This document shows, piece after piece, positions 1 through 7,760 of a stretch of DNA of 16,491 bases. Position numbers and translations under genes: made by a program. Numbering within the stretch: the stretch's first letter is position 1; the number at the start of each line of letters is the position of its first letter. The stretch is from assembly GCA_945946745.1 (NCBI GenBank), contig CAMEWZ010000018.1, positions 1 to 16,491 of the forward strand. The letters run 5' to 3'. Below the pieces are notes generated by a model. That model did not search any database. It had not been told where the DNA came from and was given only the letters and a program-made list of their open reading frames with translations. Source of the DNA: an uncultured Clostridia bacterium (GTDB lineage: Bacteria; Bacillota; Clostridia; Oscillospirales; Oscillospiraceae).

Positions 1-1949
1 CCCGCCCGAAAGCCGCCGGTATACAGGCTCAAATCCGCGTCCAGCACGCCAACCAGCGTCACGTCGGGCAGATTCAAGCCCTTGGCCACCATCTGGGTTC
101 CGATCAGCACCGGGATTTTCTCCCGCTGAAACCGTTCCAGTATTTTTTCATGGGTATTCACCGCGCTGACGGTATCCGCGTCCATGCGGATGGTGGGCAT
201 ATCCGGAAACAGGGTTTCCAGCTCCTGCTGAACCTTCTGGGTTCCGGTGCCGATGGTTTTCAGCGGCCCGCCGCAGTCGGGGCACCGCTCCGGCGCGGCC
301 TGCGAATAGCCGCAGTAGTGGCACATCAGCCGCCGGTTGGCGCTGTGATAGGTCAGCCGCACGCTGCACCGGGGACACTCCGGCGCTTTCCGGCAGTCCA
401 CGCACACCAGCGCCCGGGATGCCCCCCGGCGGTTCAGGAGCAGTATGGTCTGCTTTCCCGCGCTTCGGGTATCCAGGATGGCCTGGCGCAGGGGAATGCT
501 GAGGGAGGTATCGTTGCCCAGCTTCAGCTCCTCCCGCATATCCACGATCTCTACCTCCGGCAGCGGGCGGCCATTATAGCGCCGGTTCAAGGTATACAGC
601 CGGTAATCGCCCACGCTGGCCCGGTACATACTCTCGATGGAGGGTGTGGCAGAGCCCAGCAGTACCAGGGCGTTCTCCTTCGCCCCCCGCCAGATGGCCA
701 CCTCTTTGGCCCAGTAGCGGGGGGAATTCTCGGACTTGTAGGAGTGCTCCTGCTCCTCGTCCAGAATGATAAGGCCGGGGTCGCAGGGAGCAAACACCGC
801 CGAGCGGGTGCCCACTACCACCCTGGCTTCGCCGGAGCGAACCCGTTTCCACTGGTCATACCGCTCCCCTGCCCCCAGGCTGCTGTGAAGCACCGCCACT
901 TGATCTCCAAAATAGGCCACCATCAGCCCCAAAAGCTGCGGCGTCAGGGCAATCTCCGGCACCAGCAGCAGGGCGCTCTTGCCCTTATCCAGGCACTTTT
1001 GAATCAATGGAATATACACGGAGGTCTTTCCCGAACCGGTGACCCCCCGCAGCAGGGCAACGCCGGGATTTTGGCGCACCAGCTGGGCCAGCAAGCCCTC
1101 AAAGCAGGCCTGCTGCTCCGGATTTAACACCAGCGGCCCGTCCAGCTTCGCCGGGCGGATCTCCCGGCACCGGAGCACGGGGCGCTCGGATAAAGTCAGA
1201 TACCCCAGCTTTTCCAGCCGGGCGATGGTCGCCGTGGAGGCGCCGGTAAAATAGCACAGCTCCTTCACCGACACGCTTCCCACCGCGCACATCAGCTCCA
1301 GCACACTTTTCTGCATCGCCGCCGACTTGGAACGGCGGGAAGCAAAGTCCATGGCCTCCTCCACAGAGGAAGCCAGCGACGCGATTTTTTCGGTTTTATC
1401 CGTGAGACGGCGCAGATAATCGGTTTCGGCAGAAATCCACTTTTTCCGGCTCAGATAGCCCAGGATGTCTGCCAGCTGCTCCCCATCGGGAACCGCCCTT
1501 CGCAGCGCCGGTTCCTCCGCGCTGCCGCCCAGGCTTTCCAGCAGCTGCAACACCTCCCGCGCGCCCTCCTTGCGGATGGTGGCGTTTTTCCAGGAATCCT
1601 CCTGGGTCAAGGAGATGGTCTGCCTGGCCTGGAACCAGATGCCCGCAGGCAGAATGGCCCGGATGGCATCATAGAAGGTGCAGAAATACCGCTCCCGCAG
1701 AAAGGCCGCCAGGCGCAGCTGGGTTTCGGTCAAAAGCGGTTCCGCGTCCAGGCAGCGCTCAATAAACTTGAGTTTTTCCCCGCTGCCCTCCTCCACCGTC
1801 AGCACCACGCCTTCGGTTCGCTTGTTGGCCCTGCCAAAGGGCAGCGCCACCCGCTGACCGGGAAACACCGTCATATCCTCCGGAATTTGGTAGGAATAGG
1901 GCTTGTCAATGGCAAAATTTGCCGCGGAAACCGCAATTTTTGCAATCAT
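1..1949 (-). CDS. priA: Primosomal protein N' (PriA helicase), 3' end cut off by window edge
   Basis: PriA is the superfamily 2 DNA helicase that recognises stalled or branched replication forks and reloads the replisome. The reading frame is open from an ATG at 1949 to the window edge, giving 649 codons; full-length PriA is usually about 730-830 residues, so roughly the last 80-150 residues are outside. Visible landmarks are the N-terminal DNA-binding domain opening (IAVDxP-like, here IAVSAANFAIDKPYSY), the Walker A motif GVTGSGKT at residues 302-309, the Walker B box DEEQ at 397-400 (DEEH in many homologues), the GSATPS motif, and a zinc-binding cysteine cluster starting with CVDC at 516-519 and continuing as CPRC, CHYC and CPDC. 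The start is supported by GGAGGG just upstream. It is the last visible gene of the cdaA-to-priA operon, 83 bases after rpoZ. The identification is secure. Confidence 0.96.
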   Translation of the reverse strand, partial: MIAKIAVSAANFAIDKPYSYQIPEDMTVFPGQRVALPFGRANKRTEGVVLTVEEGSGEKLKFIERCLDAEPLLTETQLRLAAFLRERYFCTFYDAIRAILPAGIWFQARQTISLTQEDSWKNATIRKEGAREVLQLLESLGGSAEEPALRRAVPDGEQLADILGYLSRKKWISAETDYLRRLTDKTEKIASLASSVEEAMDFASRRSKSAAMQKSVLELMCAVGSVSVKELCYFTGASTATIARLEKLGYLTLSERPVLRCREIRPAKLDGPLVLNPEQQACFEGLLAQLVRQNPGVALLRGVTGSGKTSVYIPLIQKCLDKGKSALLLVPEIALTPQLLGLMVAYFGDQVAVLHSSLGAGERYDQWKRVRSGEARVVVGTRSAVFAPCDPGLIILDEEQEHSYKSENSPRYWAKEVAIWRGAKENALVLLGSATPSIESMYRASVGDYRLYTLNRRYNGRPLPEVEIVDMREELKLGNDTSLSIPLRQAILDTRSAGKQTILLLNRRGASRALVCVDCRKAPECPRCSVRLTYHSANRRLMCHYCGYSQAAPERCPDCGGPLKTIGTGTQKVQQELETLFPDMPTIRMDADTVSAVNTHEKILERFQREKIPVLIGTQMVAKGLNLPDVTLVGVLDADLSLYTGGFRA

Positions 1950-2032
1950 AACGCCCTCCTCCCATGGGTTATCCGAAGAAATCCCCGAGGTTTCCGAAAT
2001 AAAAAGGATTTCCTTCTGATGTTCGCTCTTGG

Positions 2033-2239
2033 TTAATTCTTGTATTCGTCCTTCACGGTAGCGGTCAGCTCACCGGCCGCCACTTCCTGGATCGCCATGG
2101 TCACAGGCTTCTCGGGCAGATCCTCCTGGAAGGCCTCCGCCTCCGCAGCGATCTGACGGGCGCGGTGGGCCACCAGGTTCACCAGCAGGTAACGGCTATC
2201 CACATTCTTCAGCAATTCCGCAACAGGGGGGTAAAGCAT
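2033..2239 (-). CDS. rpoZ: DNA-directed RNA polymerase omega subunit
   Basis: Omega is the small RNA polymerase subunit that helps assembly by holding the beta-prime subunit. The 68-residue product starts MLYPPVAELLKNVDSRYLLV, which matches the N-terminal part of omega (the 'SRYxLVxxxAxRARQI' core, here SRYLLVNLVAHRARQI). A longer frame begins at a TTG at 2254, but that codon lies in the ribosome site GGAGGA (2247-2252), so the ATG at 2239 with 7-base spacing is the real start. It sits 23 bases after gmk, the usual gmk-rpoZ order of Firmicutes, and before priA. The predicted C-terminus (EVAAGELTATVKDEYKN) is typical of clostridial omega. Small size limits certainty slightly, but context makes the call strong. 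Confidence 0.92.
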   Translation of the reverse strand: MLYPPVAELLKNVDSRYLLVNLVAHRARQIAAEAEAFQEDLPEKPVTMAIQEVAAGELTATVKDEYKN

Positions 2240-2262
2240 AATAAAGTCCTCCAAATCAATAA

Positions 2263-2817
2263 TTACGCCAAATTGGCAATGATGGTTAAAATTTCATCCG
2301 CGCAGCGCTCCGCATCGTCGTTGGTCACCACATAGTCGTACCAGCTGCGCTGCTCCATTTCCCAGGCAGCCCGCTCCATGCGCACTTGAATCTGATCCTC
2401 CGGGGTGTCTCCCCGGCCCCGCAGCCGACGCTCCAGCTCCTGCATGGAGGGCGGCATCAAGAAGATCAGCACCGCGTCCGGCGCGGAACGCTTCACCTGC
2501 TTGGCGCCGTTGGGTTCGATATCCAGCAGCACCGGCCCGTGGGCCAGCTTTTCCTCCGCCTGGGCGCGGGGGGTGCCATAGTAGTTTTTCGCGTGCGCAT
2601 CATATTCCAGGAATTCGCCCCGGGCGATCATTTCCTCAAAGCGCTCCTTGGTCACAAAATAATAATGTACCCCATCGATTTCCCCCGGTCTGGGCGGCCG
2701 GGTGGTGGCGGAGACGGAAAAAGACAGGTCGCTTCGTTTTTTCATCATGATACCCAAAACCGTGCCTTTTCCAACACCGGACGCCCCGGAAATGACAAAG
2801 AGTTTTCCTTTGCTCAT
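2263..2817 (-). CDS. gmk: Guanylate kinase
   Basis: Gmk transfers a phosphate from ATP to GMP to make GDP in the cytoplasm, an essential step of guanine nucleotide supply. The 184-residue protein has the P-loop GASGVGKG at residues 11-18, followed by the GMP-binding stretch SATTRPPRPGEIDGVHYYFV (37-56), the FLEYDAHAKNYYGTP segment, LLDIEPNGA in place of the more usual LEIDVQGA, and the lid arginines in RRLRGRGDTPEDQIQVRM. It is slightly shorter than the typical 190-210 residues because both termini are tight. The ATG is 2 bases past the remA stop, and its ribosome site GAGGAGG lies inside the end of remA, so the two are translationally linked. The downstream partner is rpoZ. Confidence 0.97.
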   Translation of the reverse strand: MSKGKLFVISGASGVGKGTVLGIMMKKRSDLSFSVSATTRPPRPGEIDGVHYYFVTKERFEEMIARGEFLEYDAHAKNYYGTPRAQAEEKLAHGPVLLDIEPNGAKQVKRSAPDAVLIFLMPPSMQELERRLRGRGDTPEDQIQVRMERAAWEMEQRSWYDYVVTNDDAERCADEILTIIANLA

Positions 2818-2819
2818 GG

Positions 2820-3077
2820 CTACGCCTCCTCTTTCTTCTCCTGCTTGTCCATCCAGCGGTCACACAGGGTTTCCGTGGGGATGGCGGACAGGATCACATG
2901 ATCCGTATCCATCAGCAGCACCGCCTGGGTTTTGCGGCCGTAGGAAGCATCGATCAGCATTCCCCGATCTCTGGCCTCCTGAATGACCCGCTTGATGGGT
3001 GCTGAATCCGGCGCCACAATGGCCAGCAGCCGGCCGGCTGCCACCATACTGCCGAATCCAATGTTTATCAGCTTCAT
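2820..3077 (-). CDS. remA: RemA-family DNA-binding regulator (DUF370)
   Basis: The 85-residue product begins MKLINIGFGSMVAAGRLLAI and carries APIKRVIQEARDRGMLIDAS, YGRKTQAVLLMDTDHVILSA, a near full-length match to Bacillus subtilis RemA as I remember it. RemA is a small oligomeric DNA-binding activator of extracellular matrix and osmoprotection genes in Bacillus; its targets in Clostridia are less clear. The upstream in-frame extension to 3197 overlaps the end of yicC and lacks a ribosome site, whereas the ATG at 3077 has GAGGTG just before it, so I use 3077. The yicC-remA-gmk-rpoZ-priA order is a widely conserved Firmicutes arrangement, which supports the call. Nothing in the protein is broken. 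Confidence 0.94.
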   Translation of the reverse strand: MKLINIGFGSMVAAGRLLAIVAPDSAPIKRVIQEARDRGMLIDASYGRKTQAVLLMDTDHVILSAIPTETLCDRWMDKQEKKEEA

Positions 3078-3109
3078 ACAACACCTCGGCTCTTTTCCGG
3101 AATCGGGGC

Positions 3110-3988
3110 TTACTCGATATTCTGGGTCTGCTCCCGAATCTTTTCCAGCTCTGCTTTCATATCCACCACGACCCTGGCAAGACGCACATCGGAGCACTTG
3201 GAACCGATGGTATTTGCCTCCCGGTTCATCTCCTGGAGCAGAAAATCCAGCTTGCGGCCGATGGGGCCGCCGGTGGTCAGCATGTTGTCCATCTGCTCCA
3301 GATGGCTGCGCAGACGGACGGTTTCCTCGTCCACCGCGATCTTGTCCGCGAATATGGCAGCCTCCGTCAGGATCCGGCTCTCGTCGATGGCCGTGTTCGC
3401 CAGAACCTCCTTCAGCTTGTTTTCCAGGCGGGTTCGGTAGTCCATGACCGTCTGGCCGCTGCCGGACTCCACCTGGGCAACCAACGCCCGGATGGTATCG
3501 CCCCGGCTGCGCAGGTCATTTTCCAGAGCCTTCCCCTCCGCCGTGCGCATGGCGTCGAAATTTTCCAGGGCCTTCGCCACCACACACATCAGATCCGCTT
3601 GAAGCTGTGTTTCGTCCACCTCCGCCCGGTCAACGGTGAAGACATCCGCCATCCGGGACAGCGAGGACACGCTGATATCGTCCCGAATTCCATACTGCTC
3701 CGCCATCTGCTTCATGGCGGCCAGGTAGCCCTCCACCATCGCCTGGTTCAGCGACACCGTCACATCCTCCGCGCCTTCGCTGCGGACAGAGAGGAACACG
3801 TCCACCTTGCCCCGGGAAATGGTGGCTTTCACGGCCTGCTTCACCGCGTCCTCCGCAAAGGAAAGGCCGCGGGGCAGCTTTACGGTGCAGTCCAGATAAC
3901 GGTTGTTGACAGAACGCAGCTCCACGGTAAATTCCCGTCCGTTTACTGTCTCCACCGCCCGGCCATAGCCGGTCATGCTTTTAACCAT
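3110..3988 (-). CDS. yicC: YicC-family endoribonuclease
   Basis: YicC/YloC proteins are hexameric endoribonucleases implicated in RNA turnover. The 292-residue product opens with the signature MVKSMTGYGRA, has the N-terminal family stretch VELRSVNNRYLDCTVKLPRG, and ends with the DUF1732 domain containing DESRILTEAAIFADKIAVDEE, RLRSHLEQM and GRKLDFLLQEMNREANTIGSK. Length is normal for the family (about 290). The start overlaps the end of the RseC-like gene by 8 bases (stop at 3981-3983, ATG at 3986-3988), so the two are likely translationally coupled. remA starts 32 bases after the stop. The function as an RNase is known from Bacillus and E. coli homologues; the RNA targets here cannot be read from sequence. 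Confidence 0.95.
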   Translation of the reverse strand: MVKSMTGYGRAVETVNGREFTVELRSVNNRYLDCTVKLPRGLSFAEDAVKQAVKATISRGKVDVFLSVRSEGAEDVTVSLNQAMVEGYLAAMKQMAEQYGIRDDISVSSLSRMADVFTVDRAEVDETQLQADLMCVVAKALENFDAMRTAEGKALENDLRSRGDTIRALVAQVESGSGQTVMDYRTRLENKLKEVLANTAIDESRILTEAAIFADKIAVDEETVRLRSHLEQMDNMLTTGGPIGRKLDFLLQEMNREANTIGSKCSDVRLARVVVDMKAELEKIREQTQNIE

Positions 3989-4430
3989 GGTTATCTTCCT
4001 CTTTTCTCAAGGCTCCCGCCGGAATGTCCCCGGCAAAGGCCGTAATGGTATAACCGATATTCTGCCGGCGCGCCACTTTGCGGTCATACACGACCACCCC
4101 CGCTACGCCCAGGACAAACCCCAATCCGGCGATCCACGGGCCGAAATTTCCCAGCAGGGAACCCAGGGAATAGCCCAGGAAGAACAGCGCCAAGGGCAGC
4201 ACATACAGCACCGCCGCCGCCTTCAGAACCGGCGCGCTTTCCGACTCCACTCGAACCAGATCCCCGGCTCCCGCGCCGATGGGGTTACCGGCGGTGAACA
4301 GCACCGCCTCCTTTGCCGCGCCGCAGCCGGAGCATTTGTGGCAGTCCCCGGAGCAGGCGCTCTCCCGGACATGCACCACCAGGGCCGTTCCGTTGGGATA
4401 GGCCTCCTTCACCCGCACCATCTGCTCCAT
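3981..4430 (-). CDS. RseC/MucC-like membrane protein with N-terminal cysteine cluster
   Basis: The 149-residue protein has four cysteines in the pattern CSGDCHKCSGC at residues 26-36, then a short soluble stretch, and two hydrophobic segments at about 71-90 and 98-115, ending in a basic cytoplasmic tail. This is the architecture of the RseC/MucC family (SoxR-reducing system component RseC), often found with Rnf-type electron transfer genes in other bacteria. The cysteines could bind an iron-sulfur cluster or zinc; that is inference. It starts 1 base after the cdaR stop and overlaps yicC by 8 bases, so it is an internal member of the operon. There are no rnf genes in this window, so its electron partner, if any, is unknown. 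Function should be treated as unassigned. Confidence 0.82.
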   Translation of the reverse strand: MEQMVRVKEAYPNGTALVVHVRESACSGDCHKCSGCGAAKEAVLFTAGNPIGAGAGDLVRVESESAPVLKAAAVLYVLPLALFFLGYSLGSLLGNFGPWIAGLGFVLGVAGVVVYDRKVARRQNIGYTITAFAGDIPAGALRKEEDNHG

Positions 4431-4431
4431 A

Positions 4432-5676
4432 TCAGCCCTCCGATACCTGCACCGTGGCGGAAACCGCGTTGGTCTTCAGTGCGCCCACATGCTCAAAGCC
4501 CTCGGCAAACACAATGTTGGCTTTGTAGGTAGCGGTGCCCACCTCGGCGGCGGAGAAGTCCACCACCACCGAAATATCCTTCTGGGCCAGCTTGCTCATC
4601 TCCGCGGCGGGGCCGCGCACCTTCACATTCAGATTCGCGTTGATGATCTCCGCCTTCAATCCCTCGGGCAGGTTGACGATCTGGAAATCATCGATGAGAA
4701 ACTCCTTGGTCACCAGATTGGAAAAGCGCACGTTCACCGTTGCCTCGGTAACGCCGGTCTGGTTCGTGACGCCCTCCGGCAGGCTGATGGGGAATTTCAG
4801 CTCGTTGACATTCTTATCCAGATCCGCCAAATTGATGGTGGCAACCGTATAGGTCTCGCCCAGCTCCGCCAGTACCGCCTCGCCGCCGGAGACCCGGATG
4901 GTTTCGGGGGAGAGTTTAATGGTGGTGTTTTCCTCGGTGGCGCCGCCGCCGTAGACCACCTCCACCACCAGATCCATCTCCTTGATCCGCTGAATCTGCA
5001 TATCCAGGCGAACCTCCTCGGCGCTGGTCGTGATCTGCTCCGCGTCCACCGGCTTGCCGTCGGCATCGCACAGGGTATAGCGGAAGCTCTTGCTGATGGA
5101 CTCCACCTGCTCGGACAAATTGATCTCAATTTCCCCATGGTCGATCCGATCCGCCACTGCCGCAGGGCCAATAATCGTGATGACCGGATTGTCCAGGATC
5201 ACATTTTCCGTGTCGTAAATATAGTTTTCCGACCGGGTGCCTGTCCACTTTACCTGGACGGGAATCTCCTTGGTTCGGCGGTAATCCACATTGACGTAAA
5301 TCACGGTAGGATTGCGGGATTCCACCGTCAAGGCGCTGCTGGACACATCGCTGGGATACGCCGGCGTATAGGATAGGGCGATTTTCTCCCCCGGCTCTGT
5401 GATCTTGGACAGATCCGCCTTCACCGTCAGATTGTTGCTGGTGCTGAGCTTATTCAGATCCCCCCGGGTGCCGGACAAATGCAGGGACACCGCGCTGGCA
5501 GATTTGGAGGTAATCATCAAATTCCGCTCATTTAGTACGGACTCGCCCTCCATCACCACCGGGACATTGTAGTACGTCCGGTCATCCTGCTGGCTCACCG
5601 TGCTCACCACGTACAGCCACAGGCCGAAGGCGACCACGAAGGACAGCACCAAGGAATATAGCTTACTTCTTCTCAT
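4432..5676 (-). CDS. cdaR: CdaR, YbbR-domain regulator of the diadenylate cyclase
   Basis: CdaR is a membrane-anchored extracytoplasmic protein that modulates the activity of CdaA. The 414-residue product has a short basic start (MRRSK), one transmembrane segment at about residues 6-26, and then an entirely extracellular region of four YbbR-type beta-rich repeats (approximately 35-118, 125-212, 215-312 and 320-412). Each repeat carries the usual V-x-G/pro pattern, for example VIYVNVDYRRTKEIPVQVKW, ITIIGPAA and LNVKVRGPAAEM. The start codon lies 14 bases inside the end of cdaA and is preceded by GGAAGGAGG, which indicates tight co-translation with its partner. In Bacillus and Listeria glmM follows cdaR; here an RseC-like gene follows instead. 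Confidence 0.93.
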   Translation of the reverse strand: MRRSKLYSLVLSFVVAFGLWLYVVSTVSQQDDRTYYNVPVVMEGESVLNERNLMITSKSASAVSLHLSGTRGDLNKLSTSNNLTVKADLSKITEPGEKIALSYTPAYPSDVSSSALTVESRNPTVIYVNVDYRRTKEIPVQVKWTGTRSENYIYDTENVILDNPVITIIGPAAVADRIDHGEIEINLSEQVESISKSFRYTLCDADGKPVDAEQITTSAEEVRLDMQIQRIKEMDLVVEVVYGGGATEENTTIKLSPETIRVSGGEAVLAELGETYTVATINLADLDKNVNELKFPISLPEGVTNQTGVTEATVNVRFSNLVTKEFLIDDFQIVNLPEGLKAEIINANLNVKVRGPAAEMSKLAQKDISVVVDFSAAEVGTATYKANIVFAEGFEHVGALKTNAVSATVQVSEG

Positions 5677-6526
5677 AGCCGTCGGCCTCCTTCCCCGGAT
5701 TGGCTATCTTATCCCAAAAACGGTGTTTGCTTTCCGTCTGCGCCTCCGGGCACAGCTCCATATGCAGCAGCTTCTCCAGAGTCTCCGGCGCCAGGAAACG
5801 CTTCAGCACGCCGTTCACCGCCACGGAGATGGCGCCGTTTTCCTCGGAGACCGCCACCACCACCGCGTCGGAAACCTCACTGGTGCCAACTGCCGCATGA
5901 TGCCGGGTGCCCAGCGCCTTGGGGATATTCGGGCTGTGGGACAGGGGCATCACGCAGCCGGCGTAGGCAATCCGGCCATCCCGGATGATTACGGCGCCGT
6001 CATGCAGGGGGGAATTTTTGAAGAAAATATTCCGCAACAGCTGGTCGGAAACCTGGGCATCGATCTGGGTGCCGGTTTTCTGGAACTCCATCAAGGGATT
6101 CTCCCTGGCAAAGACGATCAGCGCGCCCACCTTGCCCTTGCTCATGGTCTCGCAGGCCATGACGGTTTGCCGGATCACCGCGTCCATCTCCTGGGCCGGC
6201 TTGCTGACGCCAAAGAAATTCCGCAGCCGCACACTGCCCAAGTGATCCAGCATCCGCCGCAGCTCCGGCTGGAACAGCACCACAAAGGCCAGCAATCCAA
6301 TGGCCAGCACCTGACTGAGAATCCAATTCAAGGTATGCAGCTTCATAACTCCGGTCAGCCAGGCCACCAGCACCAGTGCCGCAACGGTACGGGCCAGGCG
6401 CATAATATGGGGTGTCCGGATCAAAGGCAGCAGCTTGTAAATCAAAAACGCCACCAGCGCAATGTCCAGATAATCCGTCCACTGCATACTCAGAACGATC
6501 TGAATAAAATTCTGAATGGTTTCCAT
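5663..6526 (-). CDS. cdaA: CdaA-type diadenylate cyclase (c-di-AMP synthase)
   Basis: CdaA condenses two ATP molecules into cyclic di-AMP, a second messenger controlling potassium and osmolyte transport and cell wall state. The 287-residue protein has three N-terminal transmembrane segments (about 19-36, 43-63, 69-86) and a cytoplasmic DAC domain. The catalytic DGA motif is in SPLHDGAVIIRDG (176-178) and the second motif is GTRHHAAVG, with RHH at 208-210 where Bacillus CdaA has RHR. FQPELRRML (85-93) at the end of the membrane region is typical of CdaA. The ATG at 6526 has a weak AAGGG ribosome site. It is the first gene of the long operon, read from the promoter at 6603-6631, and overlaps cdaR by 14 bases. 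Confidence 0.95.
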   Translation of the reverse strand: METIQNFIQIVLSMQWTDYLDIALVAFLIYKLLPLIRTPHIMRLARTVAALVLVAWLTGVMKLHTLNWILSQVLAIGLLAFVVLFQPELRRMLDHLGSVRLRNFFGVSKPAQEMDAVIRQTVMACETMSKGKVGALIVFARENPLMEFQKTGTQIDAQVSDQLLRNIFFKNSPLHDGAVIIRDGRIAYAGCVMPLSHSPNIPKALGTRHHAAVGTSEVSDAVVVAVSEENGAISVAVNGVLKRFLAPETLEKLLHMELCPEAQTESKHRFWDKIANPGKEADGYEKK

Positions 6527-6602
6527 CTTGCCCTTACCCCTTTTATGTCAACTGTTTCACAGCGCATAATACGCTATCGTATATTTACCTATTATCCGCT
6601 TT

Positions 6603-6631
6603 ATTATAGCGAATCCCAGCGCTGATAGCAA
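6603..6631 (-). promoter_or_regulatory. Sigma-A promoter of the cdaA operon
   Basis: On the minus strand a -35 box TTGCTA (6626-6631) is followed after 17 bases by a perfect -10 box TATAAT (6603-6608). Transcription would begin about 70 bases before the cdaA start. No transcription terminator of good quality lies between the preceding cysteine desulfurase gene and this promoter, so some read-through from upstream is possible. Confidence 0.85.
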
Positions 6632-6650
6632 TAGACATTCTGTAAAAATT

Positions 6651-7760
6651 TTATCTCCGAAACCGGGGGAATTTGGTTGCGGCAGAAAGGAAAGCCTCCG
6701 TCTGCGCGGATGTGTTGTCCCAGCCGAAGCTGACCCGCACCGTTCCCGTTTCCAATGTTCCGGCGCTTTCATGGGCCAGAGGCGCGCAGTGCAGTCCGGC
6801 GCGAACCGCGATGCCCTGCTTGGCCAGCATCGCCGCCGCTTCCTCGCAGTCCATTCCCGGCAGGAAGGACACGGTGGCTGCCTGGTGCTCTCCGGTGTAT
6901 ACCTGCATGCCCATCTTCTCCAGCTTTCCGGCGCAGTCCATAGCCAGGCGATGCTCCCGCCGGAAAATCGCCTGTTCCCCGGCTGACAGCACCTGACGAA
7001 TGCCCGTTTCCAATCCGGCGCAGCCCGGTACATTCAGCGTCCCTGCCTCCAGCCGTTCCGGCAGCTCCGGCGGCATGGTCTGCGCTATGGACATGCTGCC
7101 GGTTCCGCCGTACAGCAGAGGCTCCGCCCCCGCCCGGCACAGCAGCAGTCCCGTTCCCTGGGGGCCAAGCAGTCCCTTGTGTCCCGGCATGGCAATGAAA
7201 TCCGCCCCCAGTGTCTCCAGTTTCACCGGCAAGGTTCCGGCGGACTGGGCCGCGTCCAGGATGAAGGGGATCCCCCGCTCCCGGCACATCGCCCCGATTT
7301 GCTCCACCGGCAAAATATAGCCGAACACATTGGAAACGTGGGTAAACACCGCGGCATCCACCCCGGGCCGAAGGGCTTTGTCAAATTGTTCCAGCGTATC
7401 CGTCCAGTCGAACAGTCTCTGCCCCGCCACCTGTAGCTCAGCCCCCAGGGCATGCAGCGGCCGGGTCACCGCGTTGTGCTCAAAGCCGGAGACCACCACC
7501 CTGCCTCCCGGCTTGACCAGAGTGCGGATGGCAATGTTCAGCCCATGGGTACAGCTGGCTGTCAGCACCACCTGCTCTGGGCGGCAGTCAAACAGCGCCC
7601 CCGCCGCTTCCCGGCAGCGGTACACCTGCCTGGCAGCGGCCATGGCCGCGGCGTAACCGCCCCGTCCGGGATTGGCGCAGCGCGCCATGGCCCGCGCCAC
7701 CGCGCGCCGGACGGAAAGGGGCTTGGGGAAGGAGGTCGCGCCATTGTCCAGGTAGATCAT
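6651..7760 (-). CDS. Cysteine desulfurase-like class V aminotransferase
   Basis: This 369-residue PLP enzyme belongs to the SufS/CsdA-like cysteine desulfurases, which move sulfur (or selenium) from cysteine or selenocysteine to an enzyme cysteine. It opens MIYLDNGATSFPKP. Motifs seen are the PLP-stacking histidine in GFEHNAVTRP (His96), the cofactor-binding ILDAAQSAG (Asp169), the Schiff-base lysine in MPGHKGLLGPQGTG (Lys195), the EAGTLNVPG segment at 238-246, and the persulfide cysteine in RAGLHCAPLAH (Cys325). All catalytic residues are present, so it should be active. Its ATG overlaps the stop of the DUF3343 gene as ATGA (7757-7760), so the pair is translationally coupled. There is no iscU, sufU or nif scaffold nearby, so it may serve a special sulfur or selenium route rather than bulk Fe-S assembly; that is inference. 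Confidence 0.92.
   Translation of the reverse strand: MIYLDNGATSFPKPLSVRRAVARAMARCANPGRGGYAAAMAAARQVYRCREAAGALFDCRPEQVVLTASCTHGLNIAIRTLVKPGGRVVVSGFEHNAVTRPLHALGAELQVAGQRLFDWTDTLEQFDKALRPGVDAAVFTHVSNVFGYILPVEQIGAMCRERGIPFILDAAQSAGTLPVKLETLGADFIAMPGHKGLLGPQGTGLLLCRAGAEPLLYGGTGSMSIAQTMPPELPERLEAGTLNVPGCAGLETGIRQVLSAGEQAIFRREHRLAMDCAGKLEKMGMQVYTGEHQAATVSFLPGMDCEEAAAMLAKQGIAVRAGLHCAPLAHESAGTLETGTVRVSFGWDNTSAQTEAFLSAATKFPRFRR

Noticed and set aside
150..1127. 325-codon plus-strand frame opposite priA
   Set aside because: Antisense shadow of a strongly supported helicase; no start context and no motif.
1996..2020. Terminator between rpoZ and priA
   Set aside because: AAGGA and TCCTT with a 2-base gap followed by T's cannot form a proper loop; at best four pairs. 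priA is more likely in the same transcript.
3078..3197. Longer N-terminus of remA (125 residues)
   Set aside because: The extension overlaps the end of yicC, has no ribosome site and does not resemble RemA; the ATG at 3077 has GAGGTG and gives the normal family length.
6630..6680. Terminator after the cysteine desulfurase gene
   Set aside because: A CCG-GTTT-CGG mini-stem followed by TTTTT exists at the end of the gene, but three base pairs with mismatches are too weak to claim.
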